A stretch of DNA of 64,000 nt from Aldehydirespirator sp965248735 (GTDB taxonomy: Bacteria > Actinomycetota > Acidimicrobiia > Acidimicrobiales > Aldehydirespiratoraceae), in NCBI GenBank assembly GCA_965248735.1, contig OZ252146.1, positions 1,178,001-1,242,000 of the forward strand, read 5' to 3'. Positions 25,703 through 35,900 of the stretch are shown piece after piece. The first letter of the stretch is position 1. The number at the start of each line of letters is the position of its first letter. Both the position numbers and the translations under genes were made by a program. The notes beneath the pieces were generated by a model. That model ran no database searches. It worked only from the letters and a program-made list of their open reading frames with translations, and was not told the DNA's origin.

Positions 25703-26527
25703 TCACCTGCTGCGGTGGTGCCCCCTGTGACCTCTGGGCAGGCGGCAGTGGGCGCGAGACACCGGCATCCAGGCACCGCAGCGAGACCGGGCGCGTGAAG
25801 CCGAGGGACGGCCTGGTGGGTCGTTGTCTCTCGGTGTCAGCGGGGGTGCCCGCAGCGCCCCCAGCGCTCTTCGTGCCTCGGTAGCCCGGTTCTTGAGGTA
25901 CTCCAGTGTTTCTTGTTGTGAGGCCCCGAATACGCGGTCGGATGCCAGTTGGCCTGGGTTCTCCAAGAGTCGCAGGATGTCATCGAGGTCCGAGCTGTGC
26001 AATGGGATGCCGTAGCGCTCCGCGTGGAACCGCAGCCCGTCTTCGATGGTGTACACACCGGATTGATCGATGGCAGCTATGTCGATGTAGTCGCGCAGCT
26101 TCGGTCGGTACATGATCACATCGAGCTTTGTTGCTAGAAGATCAGGCAGCGATGCCACTCGCATGCCGTCGATGGTCGTCGGTTTCTGCAACTGTTTGAC
26201 ATGTCCGGGGTTCGACCCTCGGTGGGGCTGTCGGAACACCTGCACCATGACCCCGCCGACCTGGGCGTGCATCGAGTCTGTCTCCTCTTGGATGACATCA
26301 CAGGGCAGATGGCTGGTCTTGGTGAGCTTTTGAAATAGGTGCTTGCCTGAGAATGTCGTGGAGACCATGTAGTCCAAGTCGTATGACTCGCGATGACGCA
26401 GCGTCAACGTCAGAGCCGTTCCCCCGACGAGGCTGCCCCTGAGTCGCTTCACCGCAGTGGCGACAATGGGCCACGCGGCGCGGATCTCAGGTGACAGAAC
26501 ATCGCTGTAGCGGTCGATCTCAGGCAC
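25703..26527 (-). CDS. AbiEii/AbiGii-like nucleotidyltransferase toxin
   Basis: About 274 residues. LVGGTALTLTLRHRESYDLDYMV carries the GG(T/S) and D-x-D motifs of the minimal nucleotidyltransferases used by type IV toxins (AbiEii/MenT-like), and LATKLDVIMYRPKLRDYIDI fits the downstream core. Such toxins transfer nucleotides to tRNA or other targets and stop growth. The GTG start overlaps the antitoxin stop by 8 nt. The last 45 residues are Arg/Gly/Pro-rich and run towards a solitary IS481 end, so the original C-terminus may have been replaced. Confidence 0.8.
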   Translation of the reverse strand: MPEIDRYSDVLSPEIRAAWPIVATAVKRLRGSLVGGTALTLTLRHRESYDLDYMVSTTFSGKHLFQKLTKTSHLPCDVIQEETDSMHAQVGGVMVQVFRQPHRGSNPGHVKQLQKPTTIDGMRVASLPDLLATKLDVIMYRPKLRDYIDIAAIDQSGVYTIEDGLRFHAERYGIPLHSSDLDDILRLLENPGQLASDRVFGASQQETLEYLKNRATEARRALGALRAPPLTPRDNDPPGRPSASRARSRCGAWMPVSRAHCRLPRGHRGHHRSR

Positions 26528-27461
26528 GGCTACGCCCTTCGATAGCGGCGTCGAGCAGATCGGTGGTCTCGCCAGAGTCATAGCCGCGCATCGTCCGAAG
26601 TTCCCGCAGGGCGTCCACTGGCAAGCAACTCAACGCCCAGTCACGGGCGCGTGGGTCGGGGCCGCCTATCATCGTGTCGGCCACCTGTAGGGCGTCGTCG
26701 GGCAGGCGCAGGTCTGCGGCGCTCGCGCCAGACCAGAACAGACGCCAATGCTCGGGCGGTACCCGATCCGGGCATTCGGTGGACGCTGGACGCCACGGAA
26801 GCCGCGTCAGAGCGTCCATCGTCGTGTCGGTGAGTTTCAGTTCCCACAGTCGCACGGTGCGATGCCGGTAGCCCCAAGGAATTCGGGTGTGTCGGCATTG
26901 AACGAAGCCCTCGCCTTCTAGTTGGCGCAAGCACCGGCGAGCGTGGCTGACCGAGATGTCAGCGTCTCGTGCTGTGAGCGCGGCGCTCGCTCCTCCGAGC
27001 CGTACGCGCAAGGCCGCGAGGATGCGTCTGTGAGTCTCTGGGCTTGCCGCGAGCGGGTCTGGATCACCGAGCAATGCCGACGACTGCTGTGCGGGCGGTC
27101 GCGCTGCGAGCAGGTTGGCAAGACGACGTTCGCCCGGTGGGGCACCAGCCGAGCGGAGTATTCTGCTGATCCGCCTCGCGGTAACAGCAGAAACACCCAA
27201 CAGAGCAGACACACCCGCAGTGCTGTCATCAGGCGCGTGCGCTGCTGCCTCCCAGTCCGCCAACCCCAGCTTGGAGGCGTGAAGGGCTGTGCCGCTAGTG
27301 ACAGAGAAGTCTCGTCTGCATCTTCGGCAGCGCCAGCCACAAACCGCCCGGCGCGGCCTTCGCAAGACCAGAGCGCTACCACACCCAGGACAGGCCACCC
27401 CGTTGGGCCAACGCAGACGCATCAGCTTGGCCTCGGTATCGGCGTTCTCCTCAACCATCAT
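26520..27461 (-). CDS. Transposase-type zinc-ribbon regulator, putative antitoxin
   Basis: About 313 residues. The N-terminus (about 15-65 from the ATG) is an IS1595-type transposase zinc ribbon with two CxxC pairs (CPGC and CRRC) and SGTALHASKL, normally found at the start of ISXO2-like transposases. No DDE domain follows; instead come two possible winged-helix segments (SALLGVSAVTARRISRILR and DADISVSHARRCLRQLE) and a C-terminal part without match. It overlaps the toxin gene, so it is probably an antitoxin that recruited a transposase DNA-binding part. TATACT at 27471-27476 on its strand lies 9 nt before the ATG, so the mRNA may be nearly leaderless. Confidence 0.65.
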   Translation of the reverse strand: MMVEENADTEAKLMRLRWPNGVACPGCGSALVLRRPRRAVCGWRCRRCRRDFSVTSGTALHASKLGLADWEAAAHAPDDSTAGVSALLGVSAVTARRISRILRSAGAPPGERRLANLLAARPPAQQSSALLGDPDPLAASPETHRRILAALRVRLGGASAALTARDADISVSHARRCLRQLEGEGFVQCRHTRIPWGYRHRTVRLWELKLTDTTMDALTRLPWRPASTECPDRVPPEHWRLFWSGASAADLRLPDDALQVADTMIGGPDPRARDWALSCLPVDALRELRTMRGYDSGETTDLLDAAIEGRSRA

Positions 27462-27544
27462 CACATTACAAGTATAGCCGACCGGCGGGGATTTTTCTAT
27501 CAATACTGCACGCTGATGCTCTGATCCGAGACTGCCGGTCCACT

Positions 27545-27715
27545 GCTCAGAGAGGCTCCACTCTGATCGTCCATCGTGCGTCGTTGCCCGCTTGGACCTC
27601 GAACCAGACCGGACCGGTGCGCAGCGCCAAGGGACCGTCGCCGACGACGATCGCGCGGTCCAGTCGCCGGACGCGGCGATGTCCTTGACGAGCAGGTCTT
27701 CGTAATCGGACTCTT
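27545..27715 (-). pseudogene. C-terminal remnant of an unknown beta-rich protein
   Basis: Two adjoining minus-strand frames read like one protein: DYEDLLVKDIAASGDWTAR in one, then VVGDGPLALRTGPVWFEVQ and a short end to the stop in another. One frameshift separates them and no start is present, so it is a decayed fragment. The family is not recognised. Confidence 0.35.
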
Positions 27716-27979
27716 ATTTGCGAACCCCACCACTGAATATGTGCGAAGGTCTCATTGTGGACACTTCGTCAGTTGACTTGACCTCGTCGTTTGCTGCTCC
27801 TCAGCAACCGTTGCCTAAGAATTTCTTGCTGGTTGCCTAATTTTGGAGAGGGCTGCGGGCAGCGCTGAAGGCGCTGAAACCTGCTTTGAGCTGCGGTTCC
27901 AGCCACGGGTGGCGACTTCCAGATCCGGCCGGAGCCCCACAGTCCCACTGACTGAGCAACCGTCGACCCCGTTCCTTGG

Positions 27980-28003
27980 ACGATGTTCCTAGTCCTGAGA
28001 TAT
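27980..28003 (+). repeat. Degenerate IS481-type right end
   Basis: ACGATGTTCCTAGTCCTGAG resembles the right end of the IS481 element (ACGATGTTCCTATGTCTCGC at 41286) with one base missing, in the same orientation. With the left-type end at 25608 it brackets about 2.4 kb. Confidence 0.4.
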
Positions 28004-28073
28004 AGGTGCATGAGTATTGTGAGGAGTGCACCGACTTAGGCACGATCCACATCCCTAGACAGGACACAAGACA

Positions 28074-28460
28074 ATGGAACAGCAATCGTCCGCGGATGAA
28101 CAGAACACCCATGTTGAGTCCTCGCCCTCCCTTCCTCCGGCAGGGTGGTACCCCGACCCTGAGCGCAAGGATGGACGGCGTTACTGGAACGGGAGCGAAT
28201 GGACATCTGACAGGCACCCCGCCCCGGGAGCACCGTCTCCGGCCACAGGACTACACGGCAACCGCAACCATCTGACAGCCTTGTTGCTGGCGATCTTCGT
28301 CGGCAGTCTCGGAGTAGACAGGTTCTACTTGGGCTACACCGGCCTGGGAGTTCTGAAGCTGGTTACTCTCGGCGGTCTGGGGATTTGGTGGCTGATCGAC
28401 CTGATCCTGATCGCGACCAGATCGCTTGGTCCAGCAGACGGTTCCGGCTACACCAACTAG
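28074..28460 (+). CDS. DUF2510 + TM2 domain membrane protein
   Basis: 128 residues. Residues about 22-45 are a DUF2510 motif (PAGWYPDPERKDGRRYWNG, then WT), typical of Actinomycetota. Residues about 65-122 are a TM2 domain with two membrane helices joined by DRFYLGYTGLGVLKLVTLGG. Function is unknown; DUF2510 usually marks envelope or secretion-associated proteins. The region from the toxin-antitoxin module to this gene (about 27.7-28.07 kb) holds only the degenerate IS end. Confidence 0.85.
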   Translation: MEQQSSADEQNTHVESSPSLPPAGWYPDPERKDGRRYWNGSEWTSDRHPAPGAPSPATGLHGNRNHLTALLLAIFVGSLGVDRFYLGYTGLGVLKLVTLGGLGIWWLIDLILIATRSLGPADGSGYTN

Positions 28461-28726
28461 CCACAAGTCAGCGGTTGGCTACATCGCAACTTCCTTGCCA
28501 TCCGGCGCGCGAATTGAGAAACGCTAGGTGAACGGCCTACACCAGCTCTTGCTTGGAACGGATTCTCGCCGATTTTGGAACGGATTTTCTAGCCAGTCAT
28601 GCGAGCCGGAGGCTGCTGAAGCGGCATTTCCACAGGTCGGGGCGCTACCGGAGGGCACGTTTCCTTCGTCCGTGGAGAGCCGCATCGAGCGCCACGTCCT
28701 GGCCGGAGGGTGTTCGGCAAGCGCCG
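28461..28726. other. Gap without a recognisable gene
   Basis: No convincing coding region on either strand; the ORFs present have low-complexity or shuffled composition. A short direct repeat TGGAACGGATT lies at about 28554 and 28577. Confidence 0.5.
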
Positions 28727-28990
28727 TCACCGTTGAGGCATCACCGTCTGGTGCGGTGACACGCGTCGAGCGAACTCGGCTTCAGCAGATGCCTCCGAGC
28801 AGTTGTGTTGTCGCTGGTAGGTGGCGATCCACCGGTCGCGGGCCTTCCAGTAGGCGTACTCGGCGCCGTGGCACTTGTTTGCGGCCATCAGATCAGACTG
28901 GTCGGCCTTGTAAGGCTCGCACTCCCTCGCGGCTCGCCGCCACGCGGAGCGAGCTTCGCTGGTCAATGTATCCAAGGACGGATCGGCCAT
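28727..28990 (-). CDS. Small hypothetical protein
   Basis: 87 residues, predicted mostly helical and charged, with an EYAYWKARDRWIATYQRQHN core and two Cys residues in the first half. Codon composition and amphipathic pattern look genuine. No family is recognised. It lies between the TM2 gene and the IS21 element. Confidence 0.4.
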   Translation of the reverse strand: MADPSLDTLTSEARSAWRRAARECEPYKADQSDLMAANKCHGAEYAYWKARDRWIATYQRQHNCSEASAEAEFARRVSPHQTVMPQR

Positions 28991-29325
28991 AGCGGAACCA
29001 AGGCTACGTGGTGCCTACGGCAGCATCTGAACCTAGGCGTCCTATGGCCCCTTACCCGGTGGTGTCAGACGACGCCATCCGCCGAAGACCGGCAGTTAGG
29101 TAACCTCGCCTGCTGTGCCAGAGGACGCTTCATCAGTCGAAGAGCGGTTGGCGAATCGAGTCATTCGCGAGTTGTAAGGGAACCGTTTGTCAATGGCCAG
29201 TGGGATCTGCCCAGTGGCGGACAGCAGAACTGCCCGTAGGTGGCCAACAGATTTGCCCGTTGGTGGCCAACAGATTTGCCCGTGGTTCAGTTGGTGAGTG
29301 GCGTCACCCCGTTTCTGGCGGTGGC

Positions 29326-30049
29326 TCAGGTGAGGCGGATGCTGTCGCCGGCGGTGAGGACGATGTGGGCGTGGTGCAGCAGCCGGTCGACGGTGGCGTT
29401 GGCGATGGTCTTGGGCATGAGTTCGTCGAACCCGGCGGGGTGAAGGTTGCTCGACAGGGCGATGGAGCGTTTCTCGTAGGCGGCGTCGCCCACGCGGTAG
29501 AGCGCCTCGGCGGTGTCGGTGGTGACCGGCAGCAGTCCTATGTCGTCTATCGCGATGACGTCGGCGCGCATGATCCGGCGGATGGCTTTGGCGGCGGTGT
29601 CGTCGGCGCCGTGGCGGCGCACGAGCGCTCCGAGGTGCTCGAGGCTGAACCAGGTGACCTTGTGGCCCGCGTCGACGGCGGTGTCCGAGTGCTTCGCAGA
29701 AGTGGGTCTTGGCGGTGGGTGATGGGCCGCACACGACGAGGTTCTCGTGACGGTCGATCCACTCCAGGGTGCGCAGCGCCCGCTGGGTCGGCGCCGGGAT
29801 CGAGCTGACGGTCTCGTCCCAGGCGTCGAAGGTCTTGGCGGTGGGGAAACCGGCGGCTTTGCGCCGGGCCCGGATCGAGGATGCTTGGCGGCCGGCGAGC
29901 TCCTCGGTGAGCAGCGCCCGCATCGCTTCGGCCGGTTCCCAGCGCTGAGCCTTGGCGGTGGCCAGCAGGTCTGGTGCTGCGGCGCGCATGTGGGGCAGTC
30001 GCAGGGTGCGCAACAAGTCGACGACCTCGTCGATGGGTGTTGGGTTCAT
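29326..30049 (-). pseudogene. istB: IstB-like ATPase of IS21, frameshifted
   Basis: The N-terminal half reads normally from MNPTPIDEVVDLLRTLRLPH to CGPSPTAKTHFCEALGH, then the frame is lost near 29695 and the C-terminal half (RRHGADDTAAKAIRRIMRAD to SIRLT) continues in another frame. The Walker A is also abnormal: GPSPTAKTH instead of GPxGTGKTH. IstB is the AAA+ helper that assists IstA strand transfer; this copy cannot work. Confidence 0.85.
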
Positions 30050-31530
30050 CGGTCGGCTCCGAGGCGGCCCCAGGCGGCGGTGCCGGGCTGCAGCGAGTGC
30101 GCGTCGTCGGCGCGCCGGCGTTGTCGGGGCGGGTGAGCAGCGCCGATCGAGGCCAGGTCGCCGTCTGCGAAGCGGCCGAACATCGCGGCGTGGCCGAGCG
30201 CCCAATCAACGCGCGTCTGGCCGTGGAGGCGGGCAAGGTCGACGGCTTGGGCCATCTTGGTCTTGATCCGTGAAGTGCCCGCGGAGGCGGCTTCAACGAG
30301 CCAGGTGCGGGCGCCGTCTCCGATGGCGAGGAACTCGACCTCGGCCGCGCTCGTCGGCTTTGGACGCCGCCGCAGCGGCCCGGCCGGGCGCGGCGGGTAG
30401 TGGGCGTCGTCGATCATCGGATGCCCAGGCGTCGAACGCTGGTGGCGGGCGACCTCGATAGGGCCTGACGGCGCGCAGTGCGTCACGACGACCCGCTCAC
30501 CGTCGATGCGCACCCACACCGTCTCATCGGCGAGGGTGTGCGGGACCGAGTAGGTCACCCCGCCGAAGCTGATCGTGGAACTCCAAGTGACTTTGCGGGT
30601 CTCGGCGAGCACCGCCGTGCAGGGGGCCTCGGGCAGCCGATGGAGGCGCTGCTGCTCCTCGGTGAGCATCTCGGCCGGTGCCCGCCGCATCACCCGGTGC
30701 TCACGGCCGTTTGTCTCGGCCATCTGTGCGTCGCAGGCCTCGGCCAGTTCGGCCCAGCTGGTGCAGTCGCCGCGCAGGTTGGCGTCGGTGGGCACCAAAT
30801 CGGCTTCAGCGACCCGCACGGTCGCCTCTGACCCGCCTCTGGACTCGGGGTCTGCCGGCACACACGTCGCCACCGTGATCCCGTAGTGGCCGCCGACCGC
30901 GACCATCTCCGGATGCCTCACCGGCACCCCCGCGACATGGTCGATCGTGACGGTGCGCTCGTTGTCGGTCAACCAATACGCCGCAGCGCCACCGAAGGCG
31001 CGCATCGCACGGTCAACACAGGCGATCACCGTCGCCAACCTGCGATCCAAACACGGCACCACGACCCGGAACCGCGACCACGCCAACCACGCACAAAACA
31101 GATTCGTCCTTCGGCCGGCGATGACCGGACCGGCGCCCCAGTCCCACTGGGCCCACATCCCAGGCTCGCCGATCCACGGCCGACACACCCGCCGCCGACC
31201 ACGGCGATGGTTGGCCCTCACCTCCGCGACCGCCCGACGCACCGTCCGGTCCGAACCCGCAAACCCCAACGCCTTCAGCTTGTCGAAGGCCCGGTCGGCG
31301 CGGATCTTGGCGTGGCACCGCTCGACCCACTCCTCGATCTTCGGCAGCCACGGATCGATGATCCGCTCCCTGCGCTGCGGTCCGCCGCCGGCCAGCGCGC
31401 CGGCGTCGCGCTCAGCGACATAGCGGGCCACGGTGTGATGAGACACCCCGGCCAGCTCACCGGCGCCACGCAACGACCCAGCCACGTCGAACGCTTCCAA
31501 CATGTTCATGACTTCCTCGTGAGACTTCAC
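30046..31530 (-). CDS. istA: IstA-like transposase of IS21
   Basis: About 494 residues from a GTG with AGGAGG 5 nt upstream. An N-terminal HTH (VMNMLEAFDVAGSLRGAGELAGVSHHTVARYV) is followed by the DDE core (QWDWGAG with the first Asp, WLTDNERTV with the second) and an Ig-like C-terminal part. It is the DNA-cutting recombinase of the element. The frame looks intact, unlike istB. Confidence 0.85.
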   Translation of the reverse strand: MKSHEEVMNMLEAFDVAGSLRGAGELAGVSHHTVARYVAERDAGALAGGGPQRRERIIDPWLPKIEEWVERCHAKIRADRAFDKLKALGFAGSDRTVRRAVAEVRANHRRGRRRVCRPWIGEPGMWAQWDWGAGPVIAGRRTNLFCAWLAWSRFRVVVPCLDRRLATVIACVDRAMRAFGGAAAYWLTDNERTVTIDHVAGVPVRHPEMVAVGGHYGITVATCVPADPESRGGSEATVRVAEADLVPTDANLRGDCTSWAELAEACDAQMAETNGREHRVMRRAPAEMLTEEQQRLHRLPEAPCTAVLAETRKVTWSSTISFGGVTYSVPHTLADETVWVRIDGERVVVTHCAPSGPIEVARHQRSTPGHPMIDDAHYPPRPAGPLRRRPKPTSAAEVEFLAIGDGARTWLVEAASAGTSRIKTKMAQAVDLARLHGQTRVDWALGHAAMFGRFADGDLASIGAAHPPRQRRRADDAHSLQPGTAAWGRLGADR

Positions 31531-31717
31531 TCGCTCCTCCTGCTCGATGGTCACGGCTGTGGTGACCGGCCATTCGAGTAGCAGGAGCACCCCGCCGCGG
31601 TGGACCCCGACGGGAAATGGACTTCAACGCGGGCAACCCTGTCGGCCGCCGCTGGGCAGAACCGTTGGCCGCCAGCGGGCAGCTACATGGCCACCAGCGG
31701 GCAGGATCTCATGGCCG

Positions 31718-31936
31718 CCGACACTGTGGGGCTCTGAAGCGGTGCTCGAGGACGTCGATATCGTGGGTGGTGCGGTCCTCCCACATCAGCGCTAGGGCGG
31801 CGCCTCCAGCGATCATCAGGTGATGGCCGGTCGAGCCGGCTTCGCGAAGGTGTGACGACAAGCGGTCGAACAAGTACCGGATGTCGGCCGCGTCGAGCTG
31901 GCGATCATGCGGGATCGGGGGCCCGATGCCGGTCAC
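31718..31936 (-). pseudogene. DUF6036-like nucleotidyltransferase, 3' part removed by IS21
   Basis: The 5' part reads DIRYLFDRLSSHLREAG and HHLMIAGGAALALMWEDRTTHDIDVLEHRF, with GG and D-x-D nucleotidyltransferase motifs of the DUF6036 type IV toxin-like family. The remaining 100 or so residues are missing: the frame enters the IS21 end at about 31717 and stops. The GTG overlaps the previous stop as GTGA. No continuation was seen on the other side of the element, so a deletion accompanied or followed insertion. Confidence 0.75.
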
Positions 31937-32394
31937 GTCGAGCGCAGCGTGACGAGCGAGAAGTAGACCCGGTGGTAGCGGCAGACCCCGGGGGCGTGCT
32001 GGCGCAGCCGCTGCCCGTGGGGCGACTCCAAGTCCACGTCGGGCACCAGCGCCACGTCGGTGGGAGAGCGGGCGCTGTGGACCCACGCCGGGAGCGGGTG
32101 GCCGTCGCGTTCACACAGGGCATGGACCACGGCCGCGATCTTGGCGGCGGTGACGGCGGCGGTGCCCTCGGGCAGGCCGCCGGCCAGCATGAGCTCCCTG
32201 GACTCGGGCTGGTTGTTCCAGTCCTTGATGAGCTGGATCACCGGCCAGTAGCCGGCGCCGCGCCCGCCCGGTTCGGCCATCGCCGCGGGCAGGTCGCTCA
32301 GCACCACATAGGGGCGGGCCAGCAGCGGCCACGCCCGCCTTCGCCGCCCCGCAACGCCCACAGGTGGGTGTAGGGGAGAGTCCACGTCGTTCAC
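31933..32394 (-). CDS. Putative antitoxin/partner of the DUF6036-like gene
   Basis: About 153 residues from a GTG; TAGGAT lies 9 nt upstream, so the transcript may be leaderless. Readable stretches are YWPVIQLIKDWNNQPESREL, then AKIAAVVHALCERDGHPLPAWV, the latter like a helical segment found in proteins coupled to DUF6036 nucleotidyltransferases. A defined family is not recognised. GTGA overlap with the toxin-like gene supports a toxin-antitoxin pair. Confidence 0.5.
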   Translation of the reverse strand: MNDVDSPLHPPVGVAGRRRRAWPLLARPYVVLSDLPAAMAEPGGRGAGYWPVIQLIKDWNNQPESRELMLAGGLPEGTAAVTAAKIAAVVHALCERDGHPLPAWVHSARSPTDVALVPDVDLESPHGQRLRQHAPGVCRYHRVYFSLVTLRST

Positions 32395-32565
32395 TGAAAC
32401 GATCCTAGCAGACGCGAGATATGGTTTCGGGGCCTTGATGTTCCTCCGCAATGGCTGTTTCCGCCCATAGATTCCCGGAAAAAGTAACACTGTGCTCCAC
32501 ATCAAGTTTAGGGACTCTCAACATATAGCAATGTTATTGGACATGTATGCTCTCGTTAGGGTGAG

Positions 32566-32616
32566 TTGCTACACAGTTGCGTTTGGCTAGGTCATCGCAG
32601 GTGTTCTAGCGGCGAT
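32566..32616 (+). repeat. 51-bp direct repeat, left copy
   Basis: Matches 45 of 51 bases with 38571-38621 in the same orientation (TACACAGTT, CGTTTGGC, AGGTCATCG and GGTGTTCTAGCG blocks). The two copies bracket the 1.8-kilo-residue secreted protein gene. The 400 bp between this copy and the gene start hold no recognisable gene; a minus-strand ORF at 32587-32901 could be a decayed fragment. Confidence 0.8.
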
Positions 32617-32967
32617 TCGGGGACATTCCCCAATTCTCGAGGCGCAATTCCCCAAGATCGAGGGCGTCGTCCTGGGCACCAAGCCGCACTGGGGCGCTGA
32701 CCTAGGGCTTCGTTTCAGCAGTCCCCAGCCGAGTCCGTCCTGGAGTTCTGGGATCAGCCGTTCCTCCAGCACTTGCCGGATGGGGATCAGCGCCCCATGA
32801 GAGACCCATAACAAAATAGTAGTTCTTGACGATCTAACCGCTTCAAACCTTATAGTGTCAACGAACGCAATCAGCTGGCAGCCGGGTTCGGAAGCGCACA
32901 TCAGGACCCTGTGGCATCAGGACCCTGTGGGTCGCGGGCGACGTGGCTCACGGCAGGTGACGGGGAC

Positions 32968-35900
32968 ATGAGGCCAAACCGTGAAGACTCTTCAGGGAAG
33001 CTGAGCGGACTCCTGCTCGCCAAGCCGCTGCTGCTGGCGGTCGTCGGGGTGCTGCTCACGTTCGGCGGCGAGGCGCATGCACAGCCTTCCGTGCCCCCTG
33101 ACAGGCCCGCCGGCCTTACCGCCACGTCGGTCACGCACAACAGCGTGACGCTGAGCTGGGACGACCCGGGGCTCAGCTCCATTACGGGCTACCAGGTGCT
33201 ACGGCGCTCCCGGGACGGCGCAAATCACGGGGATGGGAATGGGGCGGCCGAGTTCGTGGTGATCGAGGGCGACACGGGCACCGCCGCGACGTCCTACACC
33301 GACACGTCGGTGACGCCGCGCACGCGGTACGTGTACCGGGTGAAGGCCGTCAACTCCGCGGGCACGAGCGGGCGGTCCGGTTACCTGAACGTGGAGACGC
33401 CTGAAGCGCCCACGCCGTCGGCTCCCGCGGCGCCCACGGGCCTGGCCGCCGGATCTCTCACCCATGACAGTGTGACCCTCACTTGGGACGACCCTGGCGA
33501 CGACTCGATTACCGGCTACCAGGTGCTTAGGCGGCCACGCGACGGCGACGAGCATGGTGACGGTGAGGGCGCGTCCGGGTTCGCGGTCATCGTTGACGAC
33601 ACCGGTTCATCGGATTCGACCTACACCGACACGTCGGTGACGCCGCGCACGCGGTACGTGTACCGGGTGAAGGCCGTCAATCCGGTGGGCGTGAGCGGGC
33701 GGTCCGGTTACCTGAACGTAGCGACGCTTGATGCGCCCGCGCCAGCCGTCCCGGCAGCGCCCACGGGGCTGGCTGCTTCGTCGCTTGCGCACGACAGCGT
33801 GACGCTCACTTGGGACGACCCTGGCGACGACTCGATTACCGGCTACGAGGTGCTGAGGCGGTCACGCGACGGCGACGAGTACGGGGACGGGCTGGGCGCG
33901 TCCGAGTTCGCGGTCATCGTTGACGACACGGGAACGCCGGCAACAACCCACACCGACACGTCGGTAGCGGCGCACACCAGATACGTGTACCGGGTGAGAG
34001 CCAGGAACCCACAGGGCCTGAGCGAGAGTTCCAGCGACGCCGACGCTGAGACCTCCGAGGACCCTGCTCCACAGCGACCGCAACCGTGTACGGAAGACTA
34101 CGTTCCGCCCACACCGACAGAGGTTGCCGTGAGGGCTGTGCCCATCGTGGTCGAGTCGACGACGGCGGACTACTTCGTCCTCTACGCCGGCCACGACGCG
34201 AACAGCGCGACGGTCGAGTACCCGGTGCAGGTGGTCCTCGGCGAGGACGGCACGACGACACTCTCGGAGAACGTGGCGGCTCTTCCTGTGGAGCGGTACC
34301 GGGTGGAGAAGTACGCCGTAGCCAACCCTGCCGACGTGGACGGCGATTGCATCGACGACATCACGGAACTCAGCAGTCCGGGGATGATGAACCCGGTCAA
34401 TCCCGGCATCTCGCTCGAGCTCAGCGACGGCGCGGTGGCCCTTCCCGATCGGGAGACATTCGAGACGCTCGCCCATCGTTCTGGCGACGGGGTCTACAAC
34501 CTGAAGTTCGTCGTGCTCGACACGGATACTGAACGGCCCAGTGTCTACTTCCCGAACGCCCATGCCCACCCACACCATTGGCTATTCCTGAACGCCTTCG
34601 ATCTAGGTTTGTATGACTTGACGCTGTTGAGAGGTCACCTCGTCTATGCCCCGGAGCTTGTTGCCCCAGACGGCAGCCGCGGAGTCTATTACTACTCCCT
34701 TTCTGCAGGCTGGCTGGGCTTCAGCCATGCCGAGCGCGTCTACACCCTGCTAGCGGCCGGCATGCCGCTGCTCCACGACAACCTGGCCATTGCGGTCAGG
34801 GGAAGACATCTTCTGCAGAGTCAGGCTGAACTGCCACTGTTCCATGCATCCCGGATGAACCTCGTGTTCGACCAGGACATTGACGGCGGGACCGGCTTCC
34901 AGGCGCTGAACCCCGGAGAAGGGTACGGCCTGCTGCGGAGCATGGACCCGGACGAGCGGCCCCATTCCCGGGACGTGGTGATCTACGAGACGCTCCCCAA
35001 CGAACTGCCCCGTGTCGCCGGGATCATCAGTACCGTGCCCCAGGCGCCGCTGTCCCACGTCAACCTGCGGGCAGTGCAGGCCCGCGTGCCCAACGCCTTC
35101 ATCGCCGACGCGCTCGAAGACGACAACATCAGCAGCCTCATCGACAGACATGTCTCCTACACGGTCACCGACGACGGTTACGCGATCCGCGCCGCGACCC
35201 AGGCCGAGGTGGACGAACACTACGCTTCTCTGCGGCCCGAAGAGCCCCGGACACCCCAGCGCGACCTCGCGGTGACCTCGATCACCCCCCTCAGTGACGT
35301 CGGCTTCGACGACTGGGACTCCTTCGGCGTCAAGGCGGCCAACTTGGCCGTGCTGGGGACGCTGGGGTTCCGTGACGGGACCGTGCCAGACGGGTTCGCG
35401 GTGCCGTTCTACTTCTACGACGAGTTCATGAAGCACAACGACCTCTATGACGATGTCAGGGAGATGCTGGCCGATCCCGACTTCCAGTCGGACTACGACA
35501 CGAAGGTCGGCAAGCTCAAGAAGCTGCGCAAGAAGATCAAGAAGGCGGAGACGCCGCAGTGGATCGAAACCGCGCTGACCGGAATGCACGCGGAGTTTCC
35601 CGAGGGCACGTCGCTGCGATACAGGTCGAGCACTAACAACGAGGACCTGCCCGGGTTCAACGGTGCCGGGCTGTACGACTCCAAGACCCAGCATCCGGAG
35701 GAGACGGAGGAGGACGGCATCTCCAAGTCGCTGAAGCAGGTGTACGCCAGCCTTTGGAACTTCATGGCCTTCATCGAGCGGGACTTCCACCGGATCGACC
35801 ACCTGGCTGCTGCGATGGGTGTGCTGGTGCATCCCAACTACTCCGACGAGTTGGTGAACGGCGTCGCCGTCAGCACCGACCCCGCGTACGGCACGGAGGG

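Larger units (their letters stand above)
29194..31717 (-). mobile_element. IS21-family insertion sequence, decayed
   Basis: istA and istB are arranged with a 4-nt ATGA overlap on the minus strand. Both ends carry the multiple subterminal repeats typical of IS21: repeats of GTGGCCAACAGATTTGCCCG around 29213-29285, and matching inverted TGGCCACCAGCGGGCAG copies around 31665-31717. The outer limits are set by alignment of the two ends (GATCTGCCC versus GATCCTGCCC) and are accurate to a few bases. Because istB is broken the element is probably immobile. Confidence 0.8.

Noticed and set aside
28461..29100. Overlapping plus-strand ORFs between the TM2 gene and the IS21 element
   Set aside because: They are Arg/Ser/Pro-rich frames without motifs, and one plausible small protein is found on the other strand instead.
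32566..32616. 51-bp repeat as a tRNA-derived att site
   Set aside because: It shows no tRNA arm sequences and is 2.7 kb away from tRNA-Pro on the right side; no integrase gene is present.
32587..32901. Minus-strand ORF as a real gene
   Set aside because: No family resemblance, and it overlaps the direct repeat; at most a decayed fragment.
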